Positions 25,200 to 34,383 of a stretch of 64,000 nt of DNA are shown in pieces. The notes below the pieces were generated by a model. It worked only from the letters and a program-made list of their open reading frames with translations, ran no database searches and was not told the DNA's origin. This DNA comes from Epiperipatus broadwayi. Lineage: Eukaryota; Onychophora; Udeonychophora; Euonychophora; Peripatidae. The stretch is taken from NCBI GenBank assembly GCA_028023455.1, contig JAQFVV010012418.1, positions 10,650,563 through 10,714,562 of the forward strand, written 5' to 3'. The stretch's first letter is position 1. Each line of letters begins with the position of its first letter. Made by a program: the position numbers and the translations under genes.

Positions 25200-25764
25200 A
25201 GGATGAGCTTTGACACACATGCACACACAAAAAGAAATATCAAACATCAAGCAATAGAAATGAATCTATCCCCCACACATTTCTCAGATCACACAGTGCA
25301 AATAATAAAAATAAATTTAGATACAAACTACAACAAAAAATACTACCTACAGAAAACCATAATAATTCTACTGCCAATCAATACACAGGAGGTTTTTTTT
25401 CTTAGAGATATACATAGCAATAAACAAACTAAATCAAATGGACCTTGACCCAGTAATGAAATATATAGCTTTCACAGAAACCATATTTTATAATATCAAT
25501 CATATGATACAAAAAACAACCCCACCAACAAAACTCATAACATTGGTGGAAGAAATACATAAAAAGATCATAGCAGCAAAAACAATCAAAAATAAACAAG
25601 AAATCACTGTTAAACTTACATAGCTATACAAACCAACATGTAACCAATTAAAACAATATATTACCATCAAAAAGAAAAAAAAATGTTTAACAGAACAACA
25701 CAATTGGACCCATGATTATATTAAGTGGGAAATTGGATTTTGAGAGATCTTTGACTTTGTCTTC

Positions 25765-26118
25765 ATGAACAAACTAATCAATCAATTAAAAAAAACAAAA
25801 ATACCAAGGACAATCTTATACACGATAGCCAACCTACTTCTAAATAGGCAGATGCACATTATGCTAAACAGAAGAACATCACCTGCTTGCTACCCTAACA
25901 AATCTATTCCCCAGGGCTCTCCACTAAGTACACTGCTCTCCACACTATTCATAAACCCTCTACTTGAAAAAATCAAGGAAAAATTACAAGGAATACAAAT
26001 ACGAACACCAATATTTATGTACCCTGTACAACCGTATATGAATGATGTTACATTTTTTCTAACTAAAAAGAACTACTTGCATTTCAAAAAACATCAAAGA
26101 CTATACAATAAAATTTAA
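25765..26118 (+). pseudogene. RT palm fragment of the LINE relic
   Basis: A 117-codon open segment holding the PQGSPLS motif and the mutated catalytic box YMND. In active enzymes this box is [YF]ADD, so the metal-binding pair is destroyed here. The next open segment (26243-26743) continues the thumb/connection region in a different frame. Confidence 0.65.
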
Positions 26119-26242
26119 TCTGAGAATAAATACTAATAAATCAGCTGCATGGTCAATCTTTATTGGGAAAAACCAACACACAAATATACCAAGGAAAAAA
26201 CAAGTAAGTTTTTGGGTTTCTCATTTAATTTAGGAATGGGAG

Positions 26243-26743
26243 ATGAGAAGAACAATACAAGACAAAATATTAACACAAACAGAAAGAATCACAGACTCAT
26301 TTGCTAAATCATACCTTTCTTTATTCACAAAGGTTGCTCTCTTCAACCAACTGATAATGACAAAAATCACATACTACCTACAAGTGATAAAGTTTATCAA
26401 AAATTTTATAGCCATCTCAATGAGACAATTAAGCCAACCCACAAAACTAAATGGACTTAAAATACATACAATTACACAAAAAATAATAAACTTGCTGATT
26501 ACAATGTTTACAAAGTTTCCAATTATTCAAAAAATAATAGATATAATACTGACTGACCATCTCCCAAAGACAAGCATATACACACTTTTAGACTGCATAA
26601 GAAATCAAAGGGGCAAAATAACCCTGACTAACCCAATTAAATACACATATTGGCACATACATAGCCTGATAGTGCAGACACAATCAGATATCAACAACAA
26701 AATGGTCCTTGAACTAAACAATGCACATTTTCTAAAAATATAA
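26243..26743 (+). pseudogene. Post-RT connection segment of the LINE relic
   Basis: A 166-codon open segment rich in Ile, Lys and Thr, located between the LG block and the C-terminal zinc knuckle. It contains RITDSFAKSYLSLFTKVALF and SMRQLSQPTKLNGLKIH, resembling the post-RT region of L1/Tx1-type ORF2 proteins. No catalytic motif lies in this part. Confidence 0.5.
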
Positions 26744-27090
26744 AAAAGGTACCTGGAACCTAAATTTTTTGACTTCATAGTCAAAGTAAACCTGAATGCC
26801 TTGCCTACATCACTTTTCATCCATTTTAAAAGGTTTCATATGAAAATAGACACACTGTACAGGTTGTGCCAAAGAAAAGAAAAAACACAAGATCATTTTC
26901 TAAATGATTGTCTGGGATTAGAAAGGGTATAAGACAAATAAGGATAAACAACTACTGTCAGAAAGACACAACAATGGCAAAAATTCTCCAGGTATACAAA
27001 AAATGCAATCCCAACAATATGAGCAGCAACATTTAGCTTATATATATATATATATAATATTATAAATTGATGTCTGTATTTCTTCAAAAT

Positions 27091-27701
27091 AATATACGCA
27101 AATTTATAAATAAATATTTAAAAATACAGGATTTAAAAGCTTATAAAAATATATGTATAACCATCACTTAGGAGCACTTTCAACTAACTTCTAGCTTTGT
27201 CAACTATCATGTTAAAATGTCAGATTTCCCATAATTCTATGATGTCAACTTTCCCATAATACTGTGATCTTAATGTTTGCTGCTTGCCTATTAACCAAAT
27301 GTTGCTTGTATTTACATATCAACATCACCTCTTTAATCTTCCTTTTATCATTATTTCTTTCAGTTTCCAATATTTTTACATTGTTATAATTAAAATCGAA
27401 ACCATATATACATGATTTATTATAACAATGTAAAAATATTGGAAACTGAAAGAAATAATGATAAAAGGAAGATTAAAGAGGCAATGTTGATATGTAAATA
27501 CAAGCAACATTTGGTTAATAGGCAAGATCACAGAATTATGGGAAAGTTGACATCATAGAATTATGGGAAATCTGACATTTTAAACGTGATAGTTGATAAA
27601 GCTACAAGTTAGTTGAAAGCGCTCCTAAGTGACGGTTATACATATATTTTTTATAAGCTTTTAAATACTGTATTTTTAAATATTTATTTATAAATTTGCA
27701 T
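27091..27701. mobile_element. Large palindrome (foldback element), arms of about 290 bp
   Basis: Positions 27091-27390 and 27419-27701 are reverse complements with few differences, separated by a 28-bp spacer containing ACCATATATACATG. The outer ends read TATACGCAAATTT and AAATTTGCATATA. The left arm has a 14-bp insertion (AATGTTTGCTGCTT, about 27273-27286) lacking in the right. Each arm also has an internal direct repeat based on TTTCCCATAATNCTRTGAT. There is no coding content. It sits inside the LINE relic and directly precedes the PLE. It could be a foldback/MITE-type DNA element or a palindrome formed by tail-to-tail duplication. Confidence 0.85.
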
Positions 27702-27712
27702 ATATATATATA

Positions 27713-27895
27713 TGTTAAAACGAAGATTTGCATGGGTTAAATATATAAAATACATATTTTGCGGGTTCATCCGTGTTAAAAACTTTTAATATTAATATAC
27801 TGATGTTTCGACATGGTCACACAAGCCATCCACAGAGTTATAAAAGGTAGAAAGACAGTTGTAGAGGCGCTACAATCACTGATTTGAATAAAATG
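27713..27895 (-). repeat. Inverted terminal-repeat copy of PLE-1
   Basis: Reverse complement of 27914-28096 over 183 bp with only scattered differences, separated from it by an 18-nt spacer (CTATTGGTGGAATTTTAA). PLEs commonly carry such an inverted partial repeat at one end, thought to arise during target-primed insertion from tandem or multimeric templates. Confidence 0.9.
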
Positions 27896-28096
27896 CTATT
27901 GGTGGAATTTTAACATTTTATTCAAATCAGTGATTGTAGTGCCTCTACAACCATCTTTCTACCTTTTATAACTCTGTGGATGGCTTGTGTGACCAAGTCG
28001 AAACGTCAGTATACTAATATTAAAAGTTTTTAACACGGATGAACCCGCAAAATATGTATTTTATATATTTAACCCGTGCAAATCTTCGTTTTAACA
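27896..28096 (+). repeat. PLE-1 left terminal repeat
   Basis: Starts CTATTGGTGGAATTTTAAC and matches 30410-30578 in direct orientation. It includes the hammerhead-like segment at 27963-28026. The first coding segment opens just inside its 3' end. Confidence 0.9.
27963..28026 (+). ncRNA. Hammerhead ribozyme-like motif in PLE-1 left repeat
   Basis: The pieces fit a minimal type I hammerhead with very short helix III. Helix I: CUUUUA (27963-27968) with UAAAAG (28021-28026), and ACU (27971-27973) with AGU (28008-28010). Core CUGUGGA (27974-27980) stands where the consensus is CUGANGA, so one core base differs (A6 to U). Helix II: GGCUUG with CAAGUC (27982-27987, 27994-27999) around loop UGUGAC, with one unpaired U before it. 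Then GAA (28000-28002), self-complementary ACGU as helix III, and C (28007) as the predicted cleavage base. PLE terminal repeats are known to carry hammerheads that act through dimers. The A6 change may abolish activity. Confidence 0.6.
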
Positions 28097-28987
28097 TTAT
28101 TAAGGGAGGAAATTTTTAAACAGCTTCGTATATTTGAAAGAACGTGGATTAAGAAATGTAAGTTACTTTGTAATTTATCTTTTTTATTAGCGTGCAAAAA
28201 TCACAATGTTATACCCACTTGCTGTAAAATTGTGTTTCACAAGAACAATTATAATGTTAGTAAAATTCTAAGGAAAACTAGCAATATTATTTTAAACTCT
28301 TTTATTAAAGAAACTCGGAAAAATTTAGACAAAATTGATAAAGTATTGCTACATTTACGTTTATTCCTTAGTAATAAAATACATCCTTTACTGTGGACTA
28401 GTTTTGATTGTATTGCAAGTTTTAGATCGTTTAAAGATTTGAAATTTGTAACAGCAAAGCAAAAGAAAAAATTGCAAATGCTAATTAGAACACAATCCCC
28501 AAACATTATGTATCCAAATCAAATAAACGTTTATAATTTATCTAGGAAAGCCCTCTCCACGGATGAAATTTCGGTTTTAGAAAAATGTTTCAATTTTGCT
28601 TTAACACCTTCCCGGATACCTTTTGAGAAAATTGTTTGTAATGTTGAATCAGCTCTCGATAAAATTGATTCTACATCGGCTGATTTGGCTAGAGCTGAGA
28701 TTTGTAATATTTTTAAAAAAGCTAAGCTTCCTAAAAATAATACTTCAAAGAAAGAAAGACAAGCATTAAATAATATAAAATCGGACAAATCAATTGTTGT
28801 ACTTCCAGCTGATAAAGGTAATGCCACAATCGTAATGGATCATGACATTTACCATAATAAAATTTTAGACCTGCTTAATGATAAAACTTATAAACTATCA
28901 AAAAGAGATCATACTACGTATTTAGAAAAAACAACAAAAGCTACTATTAATAAATCACCTATTGAAACAGAGATAAAAATAAAATAA
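28073..28987 (+). pseudogene. PLE-1 coding segment 1: N-terminal domain and start of RT
   Basis: Open frame of about 303 codons entering from the terminal repeat. The apparent start is GTG (28076), just after a stop at 28070-28072, and no ATG is well placed, so the true initiation site is unknown. It contains the PLE N-terminal motif VYNLSRKALSTDE...FNFALTPS (residues about 151-179) and VVLPADKGNATIVMD (about residues 243-257), the conserved ADKG block upstream of RT. The frame ends at TAA 28985-28987, immediately before the IPREKSCVCPKFYGLPKIHK block in the next frame, so a single-base indel near 28965-28987 broke the gene. Confidence 0.85.
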
Positions 28988-29472
28988 TCCCTCGTGAAAA
29001 ATCTTGTGTCTGTCCAAAATTTTATGGACTTCCAAAAATTCACAAACCAGATACCCCCCTTCGTCCAATAGTAAGTGCAATAGGTTCTCCAACTCATATT
29101 TTAGCCAGGTACTTATCGGATTTCATTAAACCTACAATCCCATCTATTAAATCATATATTAAAAACTCTCTTCATTTTATTTCTGTTTTAAAAAGTTTAA
29201 AAATTAATGCTAATGACATTCTGGTCAGTTTTGATGTCGTGTCTTTGTTTACAAACATTCCAATTGATGAAGCTTTAAATATAATCTCACAACGTTGCAA
29301 TTTACCAGACCATATTATTGCTTTAATTAAACATTGTCTCTTAAATACATATTTTGCATACAATGGACAGCATTACAGACAAGTTTTTGGTACTCCTATG
29401 AGCTCACCTATCTCAGGAGTAATAGCTGATTTATTCATGGAATATATAGAAACTCGTGCTTTAGAATCATAA
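28987..29472 (+). pseudogene. PLE-1 coding segment 2: RT fingers and palm
   Basis: Continues in another frame with CVCPKFYGLPKIHKPDTPLR and PIVSAIGSP (the PLE RT signature), then ILVSFDVVSLFTNIPIDEAL near 29219-29278 with the first catalytic Asp in VSFD (motif A). YRQVFGTPMSSPISGVIADL near 29374-29433 is motif B (GTPMGSPLSPVIA in the family, here with Ser for Gly). It stops at TAA 29470-29472, one base out of frame with the next block. Confidence 0.88.
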
Positions 29473-29565
29473 ACCTCTCATTTGGCTCAGATACATAGAT
29501 GACACTTTTGTCATATGGCAACATGGAAAAAATAAATTAGATAATTTTTCTTACATTTAAATAAT
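29471..29565 (+). pseudogene. PLE-1 coding segment 3: RT catalytic box RYIDD
   Basis: In a third frame the sequence reads KPLIWLRYIDDTFVIWQHG. YIDD at 29492-29503 is the PLE version of the RT metal-binding box and is intact. The frame ends in a stop near 29558, where the expected FL..LN is split by another single-base change, and reading resumes in the frame of the segment starting at 29566. Confidence 0.85.
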
Positions 29566-30447
29566 ATGCATCCTCATATTAAATTTACAATGGAGACAGA
29601 GTCTCATGGAAAACTCCCTATTCTTGATGTTCTAGTCACCAGAACACCAAATAGTTTATCTTTTTCTGTTTACAGAAAGGATACACACACAGACAGATAT
29701 TTGCATTTCCATTCTCATCATCACCCAACTCAGATAGTTTCTGTAGCCAAAACTCTTTTAAATAGAGCAATTAACCTTTCAGATGAGACACATCTGAAAG
29801 AAGAAATAAATCATATTAATAGTGTTTTATTAGCAAATAGTTATAATTACAAATTTATAAAAAAAGCCTTATTTCAAGCCCAAAATAGACAAAATAGGAA
29901 ACAAAAAGATGATAAATCAGCTATTAGGATTTGTGTTCCATATGTAAAAGAAATTACAGACAGTATCGGACGTATATTAAAATGCTATAATATAGATACA
30001 ACATTTTCTGCTTATCAAAAGATCAGCAATATAATAACCAAGCCTAAGGATTCAATCCCTCTTGAATCTCATGGTGTCTATCAAATCTCATGTAAAAATT
30101 GTAAAGCTTCTTACACAGGTATGAGTAATTGTCACATCAGTGTTAGGAGAGATGAGCATGCTAATGTAGTTAAACAACACTCATCATCATCAGCACTCTC
30201 ACTCCATACTATAGATTCAGGTCATAAAATTGATTTTTCTAGTACCAGGATCATATCCAGATGTGATAATCTCTACCAATGCAAAATTAGAGAAGCCATT
30301 GAGATACTTAAAAGGCCAGATTGTATCAATAAGCGAGATGATACATGTAAACTTCCTCCTGTTTGGAAAGATTTTTTTAAAAAAACATTCCTAAATTTAA
30401 CATTTTTTGCTATTGGTGGAATTTTAACATTTTATTCAAATCAGTGA
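29566..30447 (+). pseudogene. PLE-1 coding segment 4: RT thumb and GIY-YIG endonuclease
   Basis: Open for 293 codons. Residues 1-130 carry the post-palm region with HIKFTMETE, LPILDVLV and VYRKDTHTDRYLHFHSHHH, all standard in PLEs. The GIY-YIG nuclease starts with GVY (residues 170-172, 30073-30081) and continues with a C-x2-C pair and YTG (residues 183-185, 30112-30120). It then has the Arg/His region SVRRDEH and a C-terminal REAIEILKRPDCINKRDD. The key residues look intact. The last 13 codons (from 30409) lie in the right terminal repeat. In the family this endonuclease nicks the target for reverse transcription. Confidence 0.9.
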
Positions 30448-30578
30448 TTGTAGCGCCTCTACAACCATCTTTCTCCCTTTTATAACTCTGTGGATGGCTT
30501 GTGTGACCAAGTCGAAACGTCAGTATATTAATATTAAAAGTTTTTAACACGGATGAACCCACAAAATATGTATTATAT
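30410..30578 (+). repeat. PLE-1 right terminal repeat
   Basis: Direct repeat of 27896-28065. It is shorter at its 3' side, where it ends in a TA-rich run instead of the AACCCGTGCAAATC seen in the left copy. Mismatches to the left repeat are few (for example GTAGCG for GTAGTG, CTCCC for CTACC). Confidence 0.88.
30477..30540 (+). ncRNA. Hammerhead-like motif in PLE-1 right repeat
   Basis: Same arrangement as at 27963-28026: CUGUGGA core (30488-30494), helix II GGCUUG/CAAGUC, GAAACGUC (30514-30521), and helix I strands CUUUUA/UAAAAG. The variant A6-to-U base is also present here, so it predates this insertion and is a feature of the source element rather than random decay of one copy. Confidence 0.6.
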
Positions 30579-31060
30579 ATATATAGGTACACCATATGTA
30601 AATTTAATTTCAACTACAATGCAAAACAAAAGTTCAACACATCCACCACAAGCTAGATAAAAAAAGAAAGGGATAACATGCAAGCATCACCAGATATTTT
30701 TGCTGTAACTTGGTCACTATTTAAACTAAAATCAGCACCATAATTAAAAATCAGAAAAAGAGATACAGAATAACACAGCCACAAAAAAGAATACAAAGAA
30801 CCAAAACCAACAAGCCACACACATGACAGGGTCCACCAACATAATGTATTAGAAAATTAGACAAGCCGAATCCACGCAACTGTCAATGCCGTAAAAGTAG
30901 CAAAATACAACATAAAGAACTCAAGAGAAAGTTTTCTTTTCCCCTTCTATATATCTATAAACAATTTTATTGCCCAGAAGAACTGTATAGACCCAGGAGC
31001 AAACTGATAATTATTGTGTAAGCCCAATCTTACCAATGAAATTGTTGTTTTTTGAACAAT
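30579..31060 (+). mobile_element. Probable 3' continuation of the LINE relic interrupted by the palindrome and PLE-1
   Basis: The plus strand is A- and C-rich, as in 25200-27090 and unlike the DNA on either side of the whole block. This suggests the palindrome and PLE-1 inserted into a LINE. No protein motif is identifiable here, so the link rests on composition and position only. Confidence 0.35.
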
Positions 31061-31064
31061 AAAG

Positions 31065-31460
31065 TATGCTTTGAAACATATTTAAATAAATTACGATATT
31101 ATAATTTTAGTTTTTATTGCTAACAATAATCAAAGATGAGTTTACAAATTTCTTTATAAAACAAAAATCCCAGAGCAAAAGGCCCAGAATCTATCAATCA
31201 ATAATCTTCCCGCTTTTGTTGACTAATTTATAATTTTTTTCTCTAGGCTAAGGATATCAATGTTTTTAAAGTAATAAATCAGTAATTACTTTAATTTTTA
31301 CCATCAATTAAACATAAAACTAATAAAATAGTGCTAGGGACAGCCAAAAGAAATAATTTAAAGATGAAACACAGCAATGCCTCACAGTACTTTGCAATAT
31401 GCCATATCTTAGAATCATTGAGTAAATAAAGTTATTACTTATAACAATAATACTTATATG
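31065..31460 (+). repeat. Unrecognised dispersed repeat, copy B
   Basis: Shares with copies A and C, in order: CATATTTAAATAAATTACG (about 31077), GCTAACAATAATCAAAGATG (about 31119), GAATCTATCAATCA (31188), AGTAATAAATCAGTAATTA (about 31270), ACCATCAATTAAACAT, ACTAATAAAATAGTGC, and an AGAAA-rich tail with GATGAAACACAGCA (about 31363; copy A has TTGAAACACAGCAG). Confidence 0.55.
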
Positions 31461-31705
31461 ACTACATTAAATGGCTGGAATCCTATTGTTTCTGGATACA
31501 ACATTAATTAAATCATGATTATTATAAAAAATACATAGAGTAGAAAGTAAAATATTTAGAATTTGGTCTTTCATACATAAAAAAATTAATGAAATTGTTT
31601 TCTCTCCTTTTTCTTTAAAAAAAATTATTTTTATGAATCGATATACATTTCAATACATTATATATCTTTCCAACACTTCAACTACTTCCTTGTAGTCATT
31701 TTAAA

Positions 31706-31707
<2 letters not shown>

Positions 31708-31750
<43 letters not shown>
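31708..31750. repeat. (TA)n microsatellite
   Basis: About 21 TA units. Confidence 0.9.
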
Positions 31751-31754
<4 letters not shown>

Positions 31755-31939
31755 GTATATAATTTTTAACTCATAATATAATAACACTTCTTTAGCAGAT
31801 ACATATATTTCTTTTCATTATATACATTTTATTATTATGATCACTTACCTCTCCCTACTATTTATTATTTGAAACTAATTTTTATTTCATCTTATACAAA
31901 TGTATAAAACCTTTATATAACACTCTTTATATAATTATT

Positions 31940-32340
31940 TTTAATTAAAACTATTATCAATTTGTTCTATTTAAAACTGGTTTTTCTTTGTTAATATACA
32001 AACTTTCTTTTAATATTTTTTCCTTATACAATTTAATATTTTGTAACATGTTTTGTAAAAATTTTATGTTTAAATTCTTTACTATACATGTAAATATTTG
32101 ATTTCTTATCATTTAAATGTTTTTTCAATCTGGTTTTTAGTTTTTTTTTGTTGTGCTCACATATAAAACATTTCTATTCTTTTTACAATCTAAACATCTA
32201 ATCATACAAAATCCACTCATATTTTCAACATTTTCTTCTTTTGTTGTATTAATCAAATTACCTATATTATTTTTCTTTTTGTATACTGGTTTAATAATTA
32301 TCTTGTTTTTATTTTTATATTTTTTGTTCATATTCTTTAT
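31940..32340 (-). mobile_element. Penelope-like element endonuclease relic, minus strand (PLE-4)
   Basis: On the minus strand, MSGFCMIRCLDCKKNRNVLY from about 32216 is followed by VSTTKKN. The pattern (G.C.I.C..C....LY[VI]G.T) is the GIY-YIG endonuclease start of PLEs, with Ser for the second Gly. In shifted frames downstream come the peptide KKHLNDKKSN and a C-terminal ILKESLYINKEKPVLNRT, which matches the family's E..YI....P.LN ending. Stops occur after TTKKN. An RT part should lie at higher coordinates (to about 34 kb on this strand), but I could not identify it with confidence. Confidence 0.55.
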
Positions 32341-34225
32341 TATTCTTTTTATATCAAAGAAAGTGCTTACTGATGGCTAGCTCTAATTTCATCTGACTTG
32401 GCAAGGTTACCCAAACTTCAGATTACCATTAAATATATACAATGAATCTACTTTCTTTAATCTCAGGGTTATTACTAATGGTCTCCAATAAATAAATAAA
32501 ATGATACTCCTCATTTCAGGTTCTAATCTTATAAGTGAACATGTCATAGAGAACAATAAATATTATCCAATCTTTTGATAATATCCTAATACAATAAATA
32601 ATATTTATTTTGTTTTAGAATTTGCTTCAATAACAAAATTGAAATCAGTTTCTTTGATGAAGTTATCTTTCTTATTTTATTGCATTCTGTATATATTACA
32701 CATTCAATATATCCATTAATGTAAATGTTTTTTCCACCCATCATCTATTTTTTTGTATTGACTTTAGTGCCATTAATATTTTCTTTGTATTTCATGATGT
32801 GCCTCATGGTTATACAAGCTTGCTTTTCTGTTTTTCTTGTGGGGAGTTAATGAAATGTTTGTATTTGTTTCTGTTAGTTGTTTTACATGAGTTTTTTTTG
32901 TTGAATGCATTATTAGTGACAATATTAATACCTCTTTGTAGTTATAGTAATACCCAATAGAAAGCATATGCAATCATGTTAAATTTTCATCTTCTTTTTA
33001 CTTGTCTTTATTTTTGAAAGAGGAAAATATTATTTTTTCCCATTTTGTTAAAAATCATATTTATTTTTATTCATTTATTTTATGTTCCGGTAAATATTTT
33101 TTACTCATTTATAATGTATTTCTTATGTCAAAATATAGTGAGATTTGTTGTAATGAAGTAATTGGTTTTAGAAGGTCAGATTTCATTATCCATTCATTAT
33201 AGCTTACACTATAATACACATATTTAATGTTTCAGCTGTTCATAATTTTTGACAATCTCATGTGGCTGTTTGAACTAAATTTTGAACTTTTCAGTTTATC
33301 AAATTAACTTTTATTTCCTATTATATTTTACACAAGATTTGAATTGTTTCTTAGAATTATAAATTTTCAAATGAAAATTTTAAAAATAATATTTTAATTT
33401 TGCAAATATAAAAAAAAATAATAAAATGAAATATGTAAGTAGAGTTATGGTTTTTTGTTTTTCACATTTGTTGATAAAAATAATAAAATTAGATTTAATT
33501 CAATTTCTAAAACCCAAACAAATTATTGTTTAAATTATACAAAGCAATGAAATTTTTCTTTAAAATTCTACTTATAATTATTGAAAAATGTTAAAAAGTA
33601 ACTGCTATGATCATTATGAAGGTGTTCTTTTTTGGCTGGTGTATGTTTATGGTTTCTCTTGATTAATCTTTTCTAAAAGTCAATATTTTCAAATATAATG
33701 TAAATCTAATCACATTAGTTTGGGCAAAAAATAAATACTGCACAACTATTTTGCAAACAGAATCATAAATATATAAATAGACTTAAAATATACTTTTTCA
33801 ATGTTGAAACCTAAGAAAAGCATGAACACTTTCAAAACCTCTTGCAAGTATTCTTGGTACCGAGAATTAAAAAATGACCAATCAGTGGCAATGTAAACTT
33901 GGACTGACATTTTGAATTTTTTAAAAATTAATAAATCAGTGTCAATTTAACTCAAGTTTTTGTTAATTACTGAATTCAAAACTATTTATCCCAGTCAGTA
34001 TTAACAGCTTGGCATAAGGCATTACCTATCTTCGAAATGTTATTATATTCCAAACTGATTACTTTTACATAATTGCCATAAAAAGAATGGGCAGCTCTCA
34101 TTTACTGCTTTAATTTTTTCAATTTCCTAAAGTGCATTTTGAAAATTGTCAATACTTGCTTATTCAGTCATTCCTGTAAATATATTTTTTATTTGAGAAT
34201 ATAAATTAGTTACACTATTGTTTTA
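32341..34225. other. A+T-rich DNA, possibly the decayed 5' part of PLE-4
   Basis: No clear motif. The minus strand has a few PLE-like phrases but none I can defend. Confidence 0.3.
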
Positions 34226-34383
34226 ACCTCGATAATATGCATGTAAAAATGCAATAATAGGAAACTCTACAGGTGTTTTAACCACAAGCTTATGCTTGCT
34301 TTTCTTCCATAGCATAAGCTTGTGGTTAAAACACCTGTAGAGGTCCCTATTATCGCATTTTTACATGCATATTATCGAGGTTA
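34226..34383. mobile_element. Hairpin MITE-like element with about 73-bp inverted arms
   Basis: Left arm starting TAACCTCGATAATATGCATG and ending CACAAGCTTATGCT is the reverse complement of AGCATAAGCTTGTG...CATATTATCGAGGTTA, with a few mismatches and a short spacer (TGCTTTTCTTCCAT). If TA is the target duplication, the inverted repeats begin ACCTCGATAATATG. There is no coding content. A 34190-34228 phrase (ACTATTGTTTTAA) recurs at 34441-34455, so an alternative reading is a longer insertion with a longer duplication. Confidence 0.8.

Larger units (their letters stand above)
25200..27090 (+). mobile_element. Relic of an APE-type non-LTR retrotransposon (LINE, L1/Tx1-like)
   Basis: Sense-strand composition is A- and C-rich, unlike the surroundings. 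Landmarks in order: PTHFSDHT near 25274-25297, the SDH end of an APE endonuclease. A tract with FDFVFMNKLINQL near 25750-25786 resembles RT motif A (AFD.V). IPQGSPLSTLLSTLFINPLL near 25900-25970 is the PQGDPLSPLLF motif. PYMNDVTFFL near 26034-26063 stands where YADDVTFF is expected (Ala and the first catalytic Asp changed). LRINTNKSAAW is near 26120. FLGFSFNLG near 26210 is the post-palm LG block. LCQRKEKTQDHFLNDC near 26865-26910 is the C-terminal C..C...H....C zinc knuckle. Most of the fingers and palm is missing, and stops and frameshifts abound. Confidence 0.7.
27713..30578 (+). mobile_element. Penelope-like element with terminal repeats (PLE-1)
   Basis: The best preserved PLE in the window. 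It has a left terminal repeat (from 27896), a right terminal repeat (30410-30578) and, before the left repeat, an inverted partial copy (27713-27895), an arrangement typical of PLE insertions. The interior encodes an RT with PLE-type motifs and a C-terminal GIY-YIG endonuclease. The coding end runs into the right repeat. The terminal repeats differ from each other at only a few positions over their best-aligned ~90 bp, suggesting fairly recent insertion, but three frame breaks in the coding region make this copy inactive. Each terminal repeat contains a hammerhead-like fold. Confidence 0.9.
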
